The notes beneath the pieces are model-generated. The model saw only the letters and a program-made list of their open reading frames with translations, was not told where the DNA came from and made no database searches. Source: Azadirachta indica (Eukaryota; Streptophyta; Magnoliopsida; Sapindales; Meliaceae). From it: DNA of 64,000 bases. The stretch is from contig CM040440.1 of the NCBI GenBank assembly GCA_022749755.1, positions 17,285,269 to 17,349,268 of the forward strand, read 5' to 3'. The translations under genes were made by a program, and so were the position numbers. This document shows positions 48,779 through 59,848 of this stretch, piece after piece (position 1 is the first letter of the stretch; every line of letters begins with the position of its first letter).

Positions 48779-49579
48779 TCAGGCGACACTGACTTCTCAT
48801 AATGATAATATTATCTTGATACAAAGGCTGTAATGCAATGAATATATTTTACAAATTTTATGCGAAACACAAGGGCTTGCTATTTATTACATAAATTTCT
48901 CCGCGTAAGACATCGAAAGAAATGTTTTGTGTTGAAGCACTCCCTGTACGTGCCTGTGGTGTGGCTCGTCTCTGTTGTGTTGATTATGACTACTATGTTA
49001 ATTAAACTACATTAATATGTCACTCTACAATACGACATCAATATCAATACCCGTAATTATGTATTTTGTACCAGTGGCCTCGGTGCTTAACACGATAACC
49101 TTATCCATTGAACATTGATTCGGGACGCCCTCATCAAATTTAAATACTTAATTTCTAAATGTTTCGAACATCGATGCTTTTGTATCCTGTTTGCATATCC
49201 AAGCACTCTCACACTTGTCTACATTCATTTCCTCAAGTACTAGACATACATATTACTATTTTATCAAATTAATAAAGAACACTCCGAAAAAGAAACTTAC
49301 ATCTTCTTGTCTGGAAATTAATTATAGTACTAATTATATGTAATTGCTTTTTTAAATTTTTATTGAACGTACTTTTCAACTTTTCAAAAAGAGTGCTTTG
49401 AATAACTATTAATTTTTTATTTTACCTTGGCGTAAACTCTATATGAAAAACTGTATACATTAGTTATAGAACCAACAACAGTAATAATAATTAATACGAA
49501 TTATATGATGCACATGAAGCACACGAATTACGATTTCAAAATGGAAATTATGACGAAGGGCTAGTCGGTTCCTACTTGA

Positions 49580-49694
49580 CACGTGTACATGTCGGCTACG
49601 TAGGCAACATATCTGGCCAACCAGTCATATGAAGGAAATGCCTCCCCCCAAAAACAATATCATAGTACTTCACTCCTCTGTATTTATATAAACG
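49580..49694 (+). promoter_or_regulatory. Aux/IAA proximal promoter elements (G-box, TGTCGG, TATA)
   Basis: CACGTG at 49,580-49,585 and TGTCGG at 49,590-49,595 lie about 145-155 bp upstream of the Aux/IAA ATG. TGTCGG is the high-affinity form of the auxin response element bound by ARF proteins. A TATTTATATAAA box at 49,681-49,692 is about 45 bases before the ATG. Auxin-responsive transcription is therefore plausible. Confidence 0.55.
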
Positions 49695-49736
49695 TAGTAA
49701 GGTGGCGGCTTCTTTGTCTTCTTCACATCTCTCAAA

Positions 49737-50529
49737 ATGGGCAGAGCTAGAGCTACGAGTTGTTCATCATCTTCTACCGAGAGCACCACACAGCTTACAA
49801 AACTCGACCTTAGTACAGATCTCAGGCTTGGCCTTAGTATTAATTCGGCCTCTGATCAACAAGATGACGCTTCTTTCTTGCCTAGGTATATATTATTGAA
49901 AAATGCAACCAATCTTTATATAGTCTTCTGTTTTCTCGTTGTTTTTGGCTGATGATTTCAATGTTAATTAAGAGTCAGGGATCAACCATCTGATTGGCCC
50001 CCAATCAAGCCGCTTCTGCGAAAAGCACTTGAAGAAGAAGAAAATGAGGGCAATAGTGCTACTTTCTTTGTGAAGGTTTACATGGAAGGCATTCCAATTG
50101 GCAGAAAACTGGATTTGTTAGCCCACGATGGTTACCATGACTTGATAAGGACTCTCGACTATATGTTCAACACCACTATTGTCTGTAAGTAGAATCTGTT
50201 GTTTCTTATCTGGCATTTAGCTAATAAAACTGAGTATCAGAATAACATTCATATACATGGAATAACTGAGCAGGGTCTGAGATGGATGGATCAGCTCATT
50301 CTGAGACATGCCATGTTTTAACCTATGAAGACAAGGAAGGAGATTGGATGATGGTTGGAGATGTTCCTTGGGAGTAAGCTTCCCCATACTAACACCTTCC
50401 TCTTCTTCAAATATTTCTGATAGGCTGTATAACTTTTATTATCATCTATTTGCTAATCTGATGTTCTTGTATCCTTTTCGTAGGATGTTCTTGTCCACTG
50501 TGAGGAGATTAAAGATCACAAGGGTGTAG
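49737..50529 (+). CDS. Aux/IAA protein, IAA20/IAA30 type
   Basis: Four exons: 49737-49885, 49973-50184, 50274-50373 and 50484-50529. All are GT-AG and the product is 168 aa. Domain I is STDLRLGLS at residues 26-34, containing the LxLxL repressor (TOPLESS-recruiting) motif. The PB1 domain, about 79-165, keeps the invariant Lys84 in [18 protein letters not shown], and the acidic loop [18 protein letters not shown]. Where most family members have the GWPPV degron, this one reads [10 protein letters not shown] at 56-65, so the core Gly and second Val are absent. That resembles IAA20/IAA30-type proteins, which are long-lived because they bind TIR1 poorly. The expected role is nuclear repression of ARF factors. 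The start is the first ATG, just after the TATA region. Confidence 0.94.
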
Positions 50530-52413
50530 CTAGCAGTACTGCTGATGATTTTGATGAACCCAATCATACATTTGATCGATCTCTCCTCTCTAACGTTTTG
50601 TCTTGTATGGAGAGAAAAATGAATAGGTAGGCAGCAGAAAAGTTTTACCGATGTATATTCTTAGATCAAATGATACAAGCAAATCAATAGTTGTCCGCTG
50701 TCTTTAATTTGCTGTAAATTTTCTGAATCCGCGATGAAAATCTTTTTAATGAACACCTTCAAAAAAAAGGCCTCTTCCCAATTCCATATATACATAAAGA
50801 GTTCATTAGTTTCAAAATAGATCTTACACAGTACAGGAATAGAGTTCATTTCCATGTGTTGTTAATTTAAAGGAGAAAGTCTACAATGTCTTGTCGCTCA
50901 ATTGTCGTTGATTAAATCCAAAAAGTTCATAGCAAACCGAACAGGTAGAGCTAGTGGAGTCCACAACACCCGTGATATGTAAGAAATAAGCTTGACACGT
51001 GGATCCACGCATATATAAATCAAACTTACGTACATAACATAATTTACATACGTGAATGCAATTATTCTTAAGGGGTTGTTGCTTCTACAAATCGACCTTT
51101 TTCTGGAGATAATTATCAATCTGTCCGGTTCTATCGGCCAAATTAGAACTATATAATTATATATAATTAATATGCTCATTTCTGAATCCTTCCAACAAAA
51201 AGTGAACAGATTCCTGCTCAAAGGTAAACCATATATAGAAGCCTTTCTTTTTCTCTCAGTATTAATTTACAGCTAGCAATGTTGCCTCCATTTTCGCAAT
51301 TCTCGCTTTGAACTAACCCATAATGGAATAAATTCTAAGAGAACTTTTTCTTTGAAAATTTCCAAAGGCTTTGCTAAAAGTGGCATTAGGTGATGGTTTT
51401 AATCTCTTTTCTTTTCTTTTCTCCAATAATATTTCAAAAATCTGCACCTCTTCCGAACGCTGTACAGTGCATGGGAGCCAGATACCAATAAATGACTTAT
51501 AATTTATCATTATTATTTCACAGCTGGGCTCGGCACTCGCCATATGGATGAAAAAGCTGAAATAGTTGGATTTAGCAGTGAGATTTTCGGATAAGTCATT
51601 TGCTTAGCTGACAGCTACTGGATACGTCCCTGCATGGAAGCACCTTTTGTGCTGTCATTGCCTTGAAACAATCCATCGAACTACACTCTGATTTGCGGCT
51701 GTTTCTGCTTCTGCTAGATACTCCGCCCATCCTTTATTGTTAGTCAGCAGTCTTTCGCAGCATCTTCGTTTAAATCGGTTAAAGCTTCAGAGTTCTCTAT
51801 TTAATTAGTGTTTCAATTCTGACACATAAGCTGCCACCCTTCGGTCTATTATTTTATTATTTTCAGAACGATTTAACTAGGCCCAACTTTCCGTATAATT
51901 TTCAAACTTGGGCCATGTCAATTTTCAAGAAGCCTGATTAACCTGACTTTAACACTGATCAGACCAATCTTTTCTAATTAGGATTATGTCTTAAAATTAC
52001 TTTTCAACCCAACTTAATTGCGGAGTACCCGCACAACATGGGGCTTACAGGCCCCTCAACAAAGCCAGATTTCAATTTCCAGAAGCAGAAAGCCGTGCCT
52101 TAAACATTAAAGACAAAAGGATAAACCATAAGTACCAGTCCAAATAATCCAATTGTGCTTTTGTCTTCTTCTTCTTTGACCTGTCCCCGTTGTAAGTTAT
52201 AACCACTCGCAAATAAATTAAAACTTCAGGAATCCGGGAAAATAAAAGACAAAGTAGAAAATTCCATTCAGAAATATTTCTTCCAAGACATTAATTTATT
52301 ACATAAATAACTAAATTACAACAGCAGCCACGTCATGTAATGTTTAATCCAATTTGCCACTAAACTATTACCGGATAATATAACAACTAGAAAACAAAAT
52401 AAAGAAAAACTTT
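50530..52413. other. convergent intergenic region between Aux/IAA and chitinase
   Basis: 3' sequences of two convergent genes. No additional coding frame or RNA gene was recognised; several 60-107-codon frames lack family features. Confidence 0.6.
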
Positions 52414-53344
52414 TCAGAATGATTTTTGGTTTTCACAATCCAGGTTAGGTCCTGTATCAACGTTAAACAGCTTAGCATATCTCTGAAAGTAACCAATTCT
52501 GTCGTTGACTCGCCCATCGTTGGCTATTCCACACTCAAGACCGCCGTTGATTATGTTAGTCACCAATCCGAATCCGGCCCTCCGATTAGCTGCTATATCA
52601 TCTTTCGTGGGAACATATTTTCCAACCATGACATTGTGGCAAGATGGCTTTGGCTTCTGCACTGTCATCCAAAACCAGAGAGCTGTTTTGAATGCAACCA
52701 AAGAGTTGTTCGATACCGTTTCTGGGTTCCTCAGCCCATCGAACCCTAAGGCCTTTCCTGCTGGTCCATAGTTATAATTCCTACAATAATTTAAGCCAAA
52801 TATGCAAGTTAATTTGAGAATTGTGCTTAGTTTATCTCAGAATAATTATAGAACTATATGGTAATGAAGAAATGTAACGTTACCAAGATAGTTGGATGGG
52901 TCCTCTTCCTTTGTAAGATTTGCCAGGAAAGCAGGGCCATTTTTTGTTGGTGGAGTCACAGTAGTCGCTTTGAGGACTAACTTCTTCTTTGAAGCATAAG
53001 CCCCAAGCATATGGACCATCAGGTGCAGTAGCCCATCCACCAGTGGTCTCATGGGATATTTGAGCAAGGAAAGCTGCGATTTCACGCTTGCGAGTAGTTA
53101 AACTACCGGTGTTGCCAAATTGAGGGAAACATGTTGTTGCTTGTATAAATGAATCGTACGTGTAAAAGCCTTTTGCTGGGCATGCATTGTCGTTTTTGTG
53201 TAGAAATATGGCATCGAATAGTTGTTTACTAACAAGAGAAGAGATCGGGAGTGGGTATGATCTCTTGGCTTCTGCTCTATGTGAAGCAAAACAGAGAAGC
53301 ATATGGACGAAGAGCGGGAGAAATAGAGGAGAAAAGGAAGCCAT
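52414..53344 (-). CDS. class II endochitinase (glycoside hydrolase 19)
   Basis: Two exons on the minus strand, 53344-52884 and 52780-52414, with a GT-AG intron; 275 aa. Residues 1-26 form a hydrophobic secretion signal ending near HRAEA. The GH19 domain follows directly, with no Cys-rich chitin-binding domain or hinge, hence class II. Conserved elements are [10 protein letters not shown] (residues 60-69), the catalytic SHETTGGW with Glu99 as probable acid, the second acidic site at Glu120/Glu121 in FKEE, the [19 protein letters not shown] block spanning the splice junction, and a C-terminal GGLECG motif. The enzyme hydrolyses beta-1,4-N-acetylglucosamine chains in the apoplast, in pathogen defence or in wall and arabinogalactan-related development. 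The frame extends upstream only through a non-ATG codon, so the ATG at 53,344 is used. Confidence 0.94.
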
Positions 53345-56068
53345 ATGTTGCAAATTTGGCTATGTACGTTAATTTGCTCGAGGGAACTCCTCTTAAATAT
53401 TAATTTGGTTGAGAAGACATGGGAGTTGTAGTTGTTCATGAAAAAGTCAGAGCTCGAATTTCTGACTTTTTATAGGATCTCTTTAATTTGTTTACAATAC
53501 AATATCTTGAAACAACAGCATTCGTCAACAATAATATGATTAAAAAATTGCATAAAATTTGTTTTTGGACCAGATGCGTTTGCCTTGGACAAAACTGGCT
53601 CCTCACTAGGGTCTTGGGATTGATCACTGGTGGTGCGGTATAGTCATCGTCAACTCAAAGCGGTGTATGTCGATGCCAACCCCATTAATGCCATAAATTT
53701 GTTTAAGTGGACTGAGTTTCTCAAGTTATTATATATATATATATATAAACCTTCAACGTGGAGTATACCGCCTTGCGCGTAAAGGTTCACGTCGTGGGCG
53801 GCGAGGCAGCAAGTAATGTTATATATTTTATAAATATACATAGTATTTCAAAAAAATATATATATATTATTATAATCATATTAATGCAATTTGAATATGA
53901 TTAATTATATGATTACGGGAGTTAATATAAATGAAATAATGTTATAAGAAAACACGTTTAAAATAAAAGGGTAAAATATATATATTCTTATAAATAGATA
54001 CCGTATTTTGGTTATAAAAAAATAAGAAAAATATATTTTTTAAATTTTTCTAATCTCTCATTACTTTCAAAAGTCATTAAAGAATAGTATTTGAATTTTG
54101 TATTGTTCAAGGATTTTGTATTTGAGAGTACATTCTTATAAAACCAACAACTATTGTATCTTAAAAAAAATACTGCCATAAAATCCTATTTGCGCCAGGT
54201 CATTGTTCTAGGGGACAAAAATTTTCTTAAAAATAATGTATTTATGCATATTTTGGCTTGAGAATTTCCTTTGTTATTGTCTACATCATCCAACTTATAC
54301 TAAAAATCTCGGACAAGTAACTATCCCAATAATGCATATCCTGAAAATTATTTCTTAAATGATGTGGAAATTGGGATGTGGTATATGAGATAAAATTATT
54401 TTAATTAATTTTTAAAATATTTTTCTTACACATTTCGGTCGTTTATATGGTGAATATTATGTTACTCTACAATAATGTTTGGTCAGTGTTGGCTGGAAAT
54501 GCAAACACTAAACGAACCCAGTTTGGGGGTGTAGTTAGATTTTTGTTACGGTGAACTTAGGGGTGCCCGAAAAATAAACTATCGGCCAGCCCGGGCCTTG
54601 CAAGTATTTGTTTGTTGGGTGGGCTAAGAAGTCTGGTCATTCTGTCGTTTCAATTAATACAATTTCCTGCGTTACTATCTTTGAGGAAACAAAAATAGAC
54701 AATTAGCTACGGTGCACTTAGAACGCCCAGATAACGTGATCGAGTCCAATAACTCTTACATATCGTGTAAGATTTTGTTGGACTTTGGTTTTCTTTTTAT
54801 TTATATGCATTTAATGAATGAACTTTGGTTTATATGTATTTAATGAATGAATGCGTACAATAAAAGAAATTCAAACGTTCACATTTGAATGATTTTAATT
54901 AATAGATAGTCCACTTAACTGCTTAGAAAGAGAAAGGGAAAGGAAAAGGAAAAGGAAAAGGAAACGTGGTTATGTTTAAATAAATGGTAAAGTGGGTCAA
55001 ATTTGACGAAAAGAGGGAAAGGCCCGTTTCCACCCGTCTCATCGAAAATAAAAGAGGACCTGCACCAGTTCTCAATACTGACAGCTACTGAGTTTGATTT
55101 GGAGTAACGTGTGAGTTAACTTGCCATTTTTGGCTGTCGTTTCTTTCTTTCTTGCCCCCGAGACCTCTCTTCAACATCTTTTCTAAGCCAAAACAACTCA
55201 CCTGCTTTTACTAAAATGTAAAATCAATTTCGTTTTCACTCACCTACTCCCTTTTACTCTTGCTTACCTCTACTGTTTGCTTCTATTAATTTTCAAATAC
55301 TATTTACAACCATGCTAGTGGACCAAAAAACTACATAAATTAATTAATTAATTAAATCCTTCTAGATTTACGTTTACATATACACTGTGTAACAATGTTG
55401 TCACCTTTACATAATTTTCTTCTTCTTTTTTATTTTTAGATTTAAATCAAGGAAGAAACTAAATTTCTATGGTCAACAATTCTGCGCAAGTGATCCATGA
55501 CTTTTCATTACGATGAGGAAACGATCGAAGACCAAGAAGAGGTGTCGTGAGTCGCCGTGAGAATATGCAAACGCTAACCCATTTATAGCAGTCAATAACA
55601 CAGAAACAAATTAAATAGAAAAATATGAAAAAGCATTGCCTTGCCGACACTTCTTTTAAAATATATACCATCAAGCTTAATTAATTATGAGTATATGTAT
55701 GCATGTATAACTCATCGTTCCAAATTAACTCGCAAAAAGAAAAATTCATAAATTTACATATATTAATTTTTACATTTATATTTCTAATCCACCTAAAATT
55801 TAGGAGTGTAATATTTTCTTTCTGTCTGCTATGATCGAGACTGCTTATCATATATATAATGTTTGCAGGAGCCCCATTCTGATACTATGCAATATTGTAT
55901 TGATCATATGTGACAATTTTTCCTGAGTTCAAAACAAACTAAATATTGAATAGGGAAAGAAATTCCAATAAGAATATTTTATTTTATTTTATTTTATTTG
56001 AGAAAAAAAAAAAAAGACAATTATGAAACAGTAAGCTAAGCTCTGAAATAGCAGTTGATGAGCTGATG

Positions 56069-56099
<31 letters not shown>

Positions 56100-57800
56100 C
56101 ATCTTTTATGGACTAATAAATTCTTAAGTTGAGGGTTAGAGGGTTAGGTGGAGTAATATCCTGATCATTCATTTCCTTTTCTGCGTAGAGATTTTTAATA
56201 AGAGAAAATAACCCAAATACAGGACAAAGTTTTTTAAAAAAGGGCCTCATTTCAATTTTCAGTAAACAACGACAAAACAATAGAGCATTTAAAGTCTACA
56301 AGATTGAAAATGAAAACACCACCTTCCGGTTTGATCAATCCTTTCCTTCCTACTTTAATTCTTTGATATCTTCTAAGCTGGTCGCTCACTTTTCAAAGTT
56401 GCTACGACGAGATTGGCCCCATCCGACGGCCAATGTTAACGTCAAGTTGGTCCCTCAATGAAACTGACTTATTTGGAAAAACAAAGTCAATTAAGCCTTT
56501 GAATTGGCTCTAAGAAAAGACAACCCAACAAATGCCGAAACGGAAGGAAATTGAAATGGAAAACGAGAAGGAAAAGCCTTTCTTTGTCAGTTTCCATCAC
56601 CATTGGTTTGGATTAGTTTAACACGGAACCCCCTCCATACCAATCGATCCCTTCATGCAATTTTTATTTCCCATCTCTTATCAGTTCCCAAATTTAACCT
56701 TTTAAAAGAAAATCTAATAGCATATATGGGCGTTAGAAATCATCAGACATAATATTTGTTATTGATTACGCAAGCTACGTACGTAGTCCTCTTCTTAATT
56801 AATTGTAAAACGGGTAGAGTAGTACAAGTTCACACGTCATGCAGACGTAAAAGAGTAGTTGCCCTAAAGTTTTGAGGGTGAGCCGAAGGCAAAAACGTAA
56901 GGGTTGTGTCTAAAACCTAGCTAGGGCGTTGCTTTAGGGTTTTCCAAGTTTCTAGAAGGCGTCAACGTGACTGAGTAACAACAAAGGAAAGAAAGCTAGT
57001 AGTGCTAGATAGTGTTACACGGGAAGCTTGAGTTTTTCTTAGATATGGGACTGAATCAACTGAACGTGTGCGCAAAGGTGATGTAGTCAACACTCAGCAT
57101 TTAGCATCGGCCGCCCTTGCGGCTTTGGTTTGGCCCCTTGGCCGACTGCCAGCTCAACCGCTGCTTTCTTTTACATTTTGACTCTTTAGCGACCAGGTTG
57201 CATGTGATTTCACTTACGCGTGACCCAATATATCCCTTGAATCTTCTCCAATTTCATGCCTAAATATGCCAATTACAAAACTAATTACAAGTTCCTGTCA
57301 GAATCAGAGAAAGATTTCATTTTTTCGACATAATTTTAATTTTCTAGATCGCGACATCTAATTAGGCACAATACCCGATGCCCTAATCTTCTTCGAGATT
57401 GTGAAATTATTAAAATAAATAAATAAACCTTTTGTCTATGCTTGCTTCCGTTGACTTGTGGATGCCCTTCGCATGTATTTTAAGATATGCCCTGTATTTT
57501 TGTGAGCTAGAGACAACCTGATCATTCTCAATTCTTCTATTATATAATGCCAAGAGAGCGACCCTTACAGCTATGAATTTCAGTGTCAAATGGGAAATGT
57601 TCTAACATTGACTTACTTTTCCTACGTCTTGACGAATCAAACTGAGATTTTTGTGCATAAAAATCATTGTATTGATTAGCTATAGGAATATATATATATA
57701 TATATATAGATGATGGCGGTCCATCTTAATTGTTTTTATTCCGTCACCATTTTTTACTTAGAAGAAGCCGTCCAGTGCATTAATTGTGGTTTGTTGACAT

Positions 57801-57802
<2 letters not shown>

Positions 57803-57845
<43 letters not shown>
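57803..57845. repeat. (GT)n(AT)n compound microsatellite
   Basis: A GT run passes directly into a long perfect AT run; probably highly polymorphic. Confidence 0.9.
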
Positions 57846-57848
<3 letters not shown>

Positions 57849-59278
57849 ACACTTGAGCTTTATTTTAAATATTTTTTGGAATTCACCAAGATATTGTTAA
57901 CAGCAAAAACACGTTGGCTTGCAGCGGAGAATTGATTCCTATCTTTGAAAAACCTACCCGCACAAGCAATATATTAAAATCTTACCATTCTACACGCGCA
58001 AAATTTTGTAATATGTCTCACAACATTCAGTCATTATCATTTGCTGCCTCATAAAACATATATGCATCAACTGAAAGTCTAGAATCAGCTGATGTTTAAT
58101 TAAGCAATTTTAATGATAAGATACAGTAATATCATTTGCAAAATTGTCCAGAAAAATTAATAAACGCTTCAAGTTAATTGAAACAAAGTCCTTATGTTTC
58201 ATATTTTTGCATGACTGGTTGGTTAATAATTTCCACCGATCCCATCTCCATTTCTTGAGCTTGTAGATCTTAATTTGAATATGTCAAAGCAATATTCATC
58301 AATTAAAAAATGACTTGACAATTAGAGGGTAAAGAATTCAACCTTTTTTTTTTTTTTCCATATCCTTTTCATTGCTACTGTTATATGTAATTATTGAGTT
58401 CCTTTTATCATTTTTTTATACCTTTATTTTGCTTCTAGGTAAGGTAGATATTTTTCTGTATTAGTTATTTGATTAAGTCAATTAGAAAAACTTTATATAT
58501 ATATATATATATAAGTAAAGCAACAATGAGATTAAAATCCGGACCACGTACATTATATATGTAGCAATAGTACAAGTATTAATCAAAATTACGGCCAAAT
58601 TTATATAAGTTGGAAGGCTAGCTAGGTAGCTAGGACCATTCTGGAAATATTGGTCCTTGTCCTTGATCCCGTTCTGAAACGTTAATCAAGCAGAATCTAG
58701 TAAGTCAGAAATTTGACGCTCGCTTAGGATATTACTATTTTCACAATCTACGATAAGAAGTCCTAGTAATTGCGTTGGGGAAAATTTTGGACGTTCTGAG
58801 CAGCTAGCATCCTGCCGAAGGCTCTATTCGTGGTACAAATTCAGCCACATATGTGCAGTGGTATGGAATTAATTCATGATATTATATTATAATTATTATA
58901 ATTCAAAAGAAAAAAATTATAATTCAAGGCACACCTTGAACTTCGAATTAGATTATAGATCAAGTCAGGTATTAATCTAACTTTCAATTCTTGAATTTAT
59001 ACTTTTTTGTTTAGGGAGAATTCTGTTGACATTGTTATTAACCCTTTCGTATTCAGTTGGTTTTCCCGAGTTGGGACCAAATTAAAAAGAAATGTTTTCT
59101 TACAGAGTTTCGAAATTAAATCACAAAATCTCATTACATAAAATTGTGAATTTAAAGCAGAAATTTTTTGCAGAAAATTTAGGATTTGAATTTGAATAAA
59201 ATCCTAATCTGCGAAGACGATATTTATTATGTAAAAAAAAAAAAAAAAAATCGCGCACACACACACATAACCGTGTGG

Positions 59279-59304
59279 CCAAGCCAAGCCAAGCCAAGCC
59301 AAGC
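59279..59304. repeat. (CAAGC)5 tandem repeat
   Basis: Five tandem CAAGC pentamers in the distal WRKY promoter, just upstream of the first W-box. Confidence 0.9.
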
Positions 59305-59325
59305 AGAGTGTCTCTGTAAGCGCCG

Positions 59326-59460
59326 TTGACGTGGACAGAACAAAAAATGACGTGGGGAGTTGGGCTTCAAAGTCAGTGGGATTAGGTATTTCTTTCCCCG
59401 TGGGACCCGCTTCTATCTTAACCACCGTCAGATAGAGCCGTGCCGTCAACTTCGTTGACC
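59326..59460. promoter_or_regulatory. W-box cluster upstream of the WRKY gene
   Basis: TTGAC cores occur at 59,326-59,330 (+), 59,445-59,449 (-, read as GTCAA) and 59,455-59,460 (+, TTGACC), all within 135 bp and 390-525 bp upstream of the WRKY start codon. W-boxes are the binding site of WRKY proteins, so auto- or cross-regulation within the family is likely. A CT microsatellite at about 59,688-59,706 follows in the probable leader. Confidence 0.65.
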
Positions 59461-59848
59461 TCAGGACGACGCCCCCACGTGGATTCCCAACTCTACTGAA
59501 ACTCCGAATCCCGTTATCTTTACCATGGACTTTTAACGGATAACCAAGCTGGATCCGTCATTTCTTCCCCCTCACCTTACTTTCACGCGCTATTATGTCT
59601 TCCCTTCTTCAGATCTTGCCACGTCTTCCCCTACATCAACCGTGACGTCATATATCCCGCGAAAAAAACGGCTGGTCTTCGCTTACTCTCTCTCTCTCTC
59701 TCTCTTTCGCTCCGGGTCTTATTATTACTTTGGACCCCCACTTATAAGCTAAGCTTCTTTGCGAGCGAAGAAAAAATAGTTATATAATTCAGTTGAAACT
59801 TGAAAAGGCAACACAACTACTACTGCTGCTGCTCTAATTTCTTTAGTC

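Larger units (their letters stand above)
46795..49736. other. intergenic region between PPOX and Aux/IAA
   Basis: The first few hundred bases are PPOX 3' UTR and spacer. No further gene is supported. Notable contents are a G20 tract, GAT and ATTC microsatellites, a pair of CACGTG elements at 48.5 kb, and a possible tRNA-derived relic near 49.1 kb on the minus strand. Confidence 0.6.
53345..59325. other. long gene-free intergenic region
   Basis: About 6 kb without a supportable coding exon. It holds (TA)n tracts near 53,735, 56,070, 57,690, 57,810-57,845 and 58,500, a purine tract GGAAAAGGAAAAGG at about 54,935-54,965, and less AT-rich islands at about 56,380-56,620 and 56,830-57,220. The latter carries telo-box-like AGGGTTTT sequences. 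These islands could be promoters or non-coding RNA loci, but nothing identifiable was found. Confidence 0.55.
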
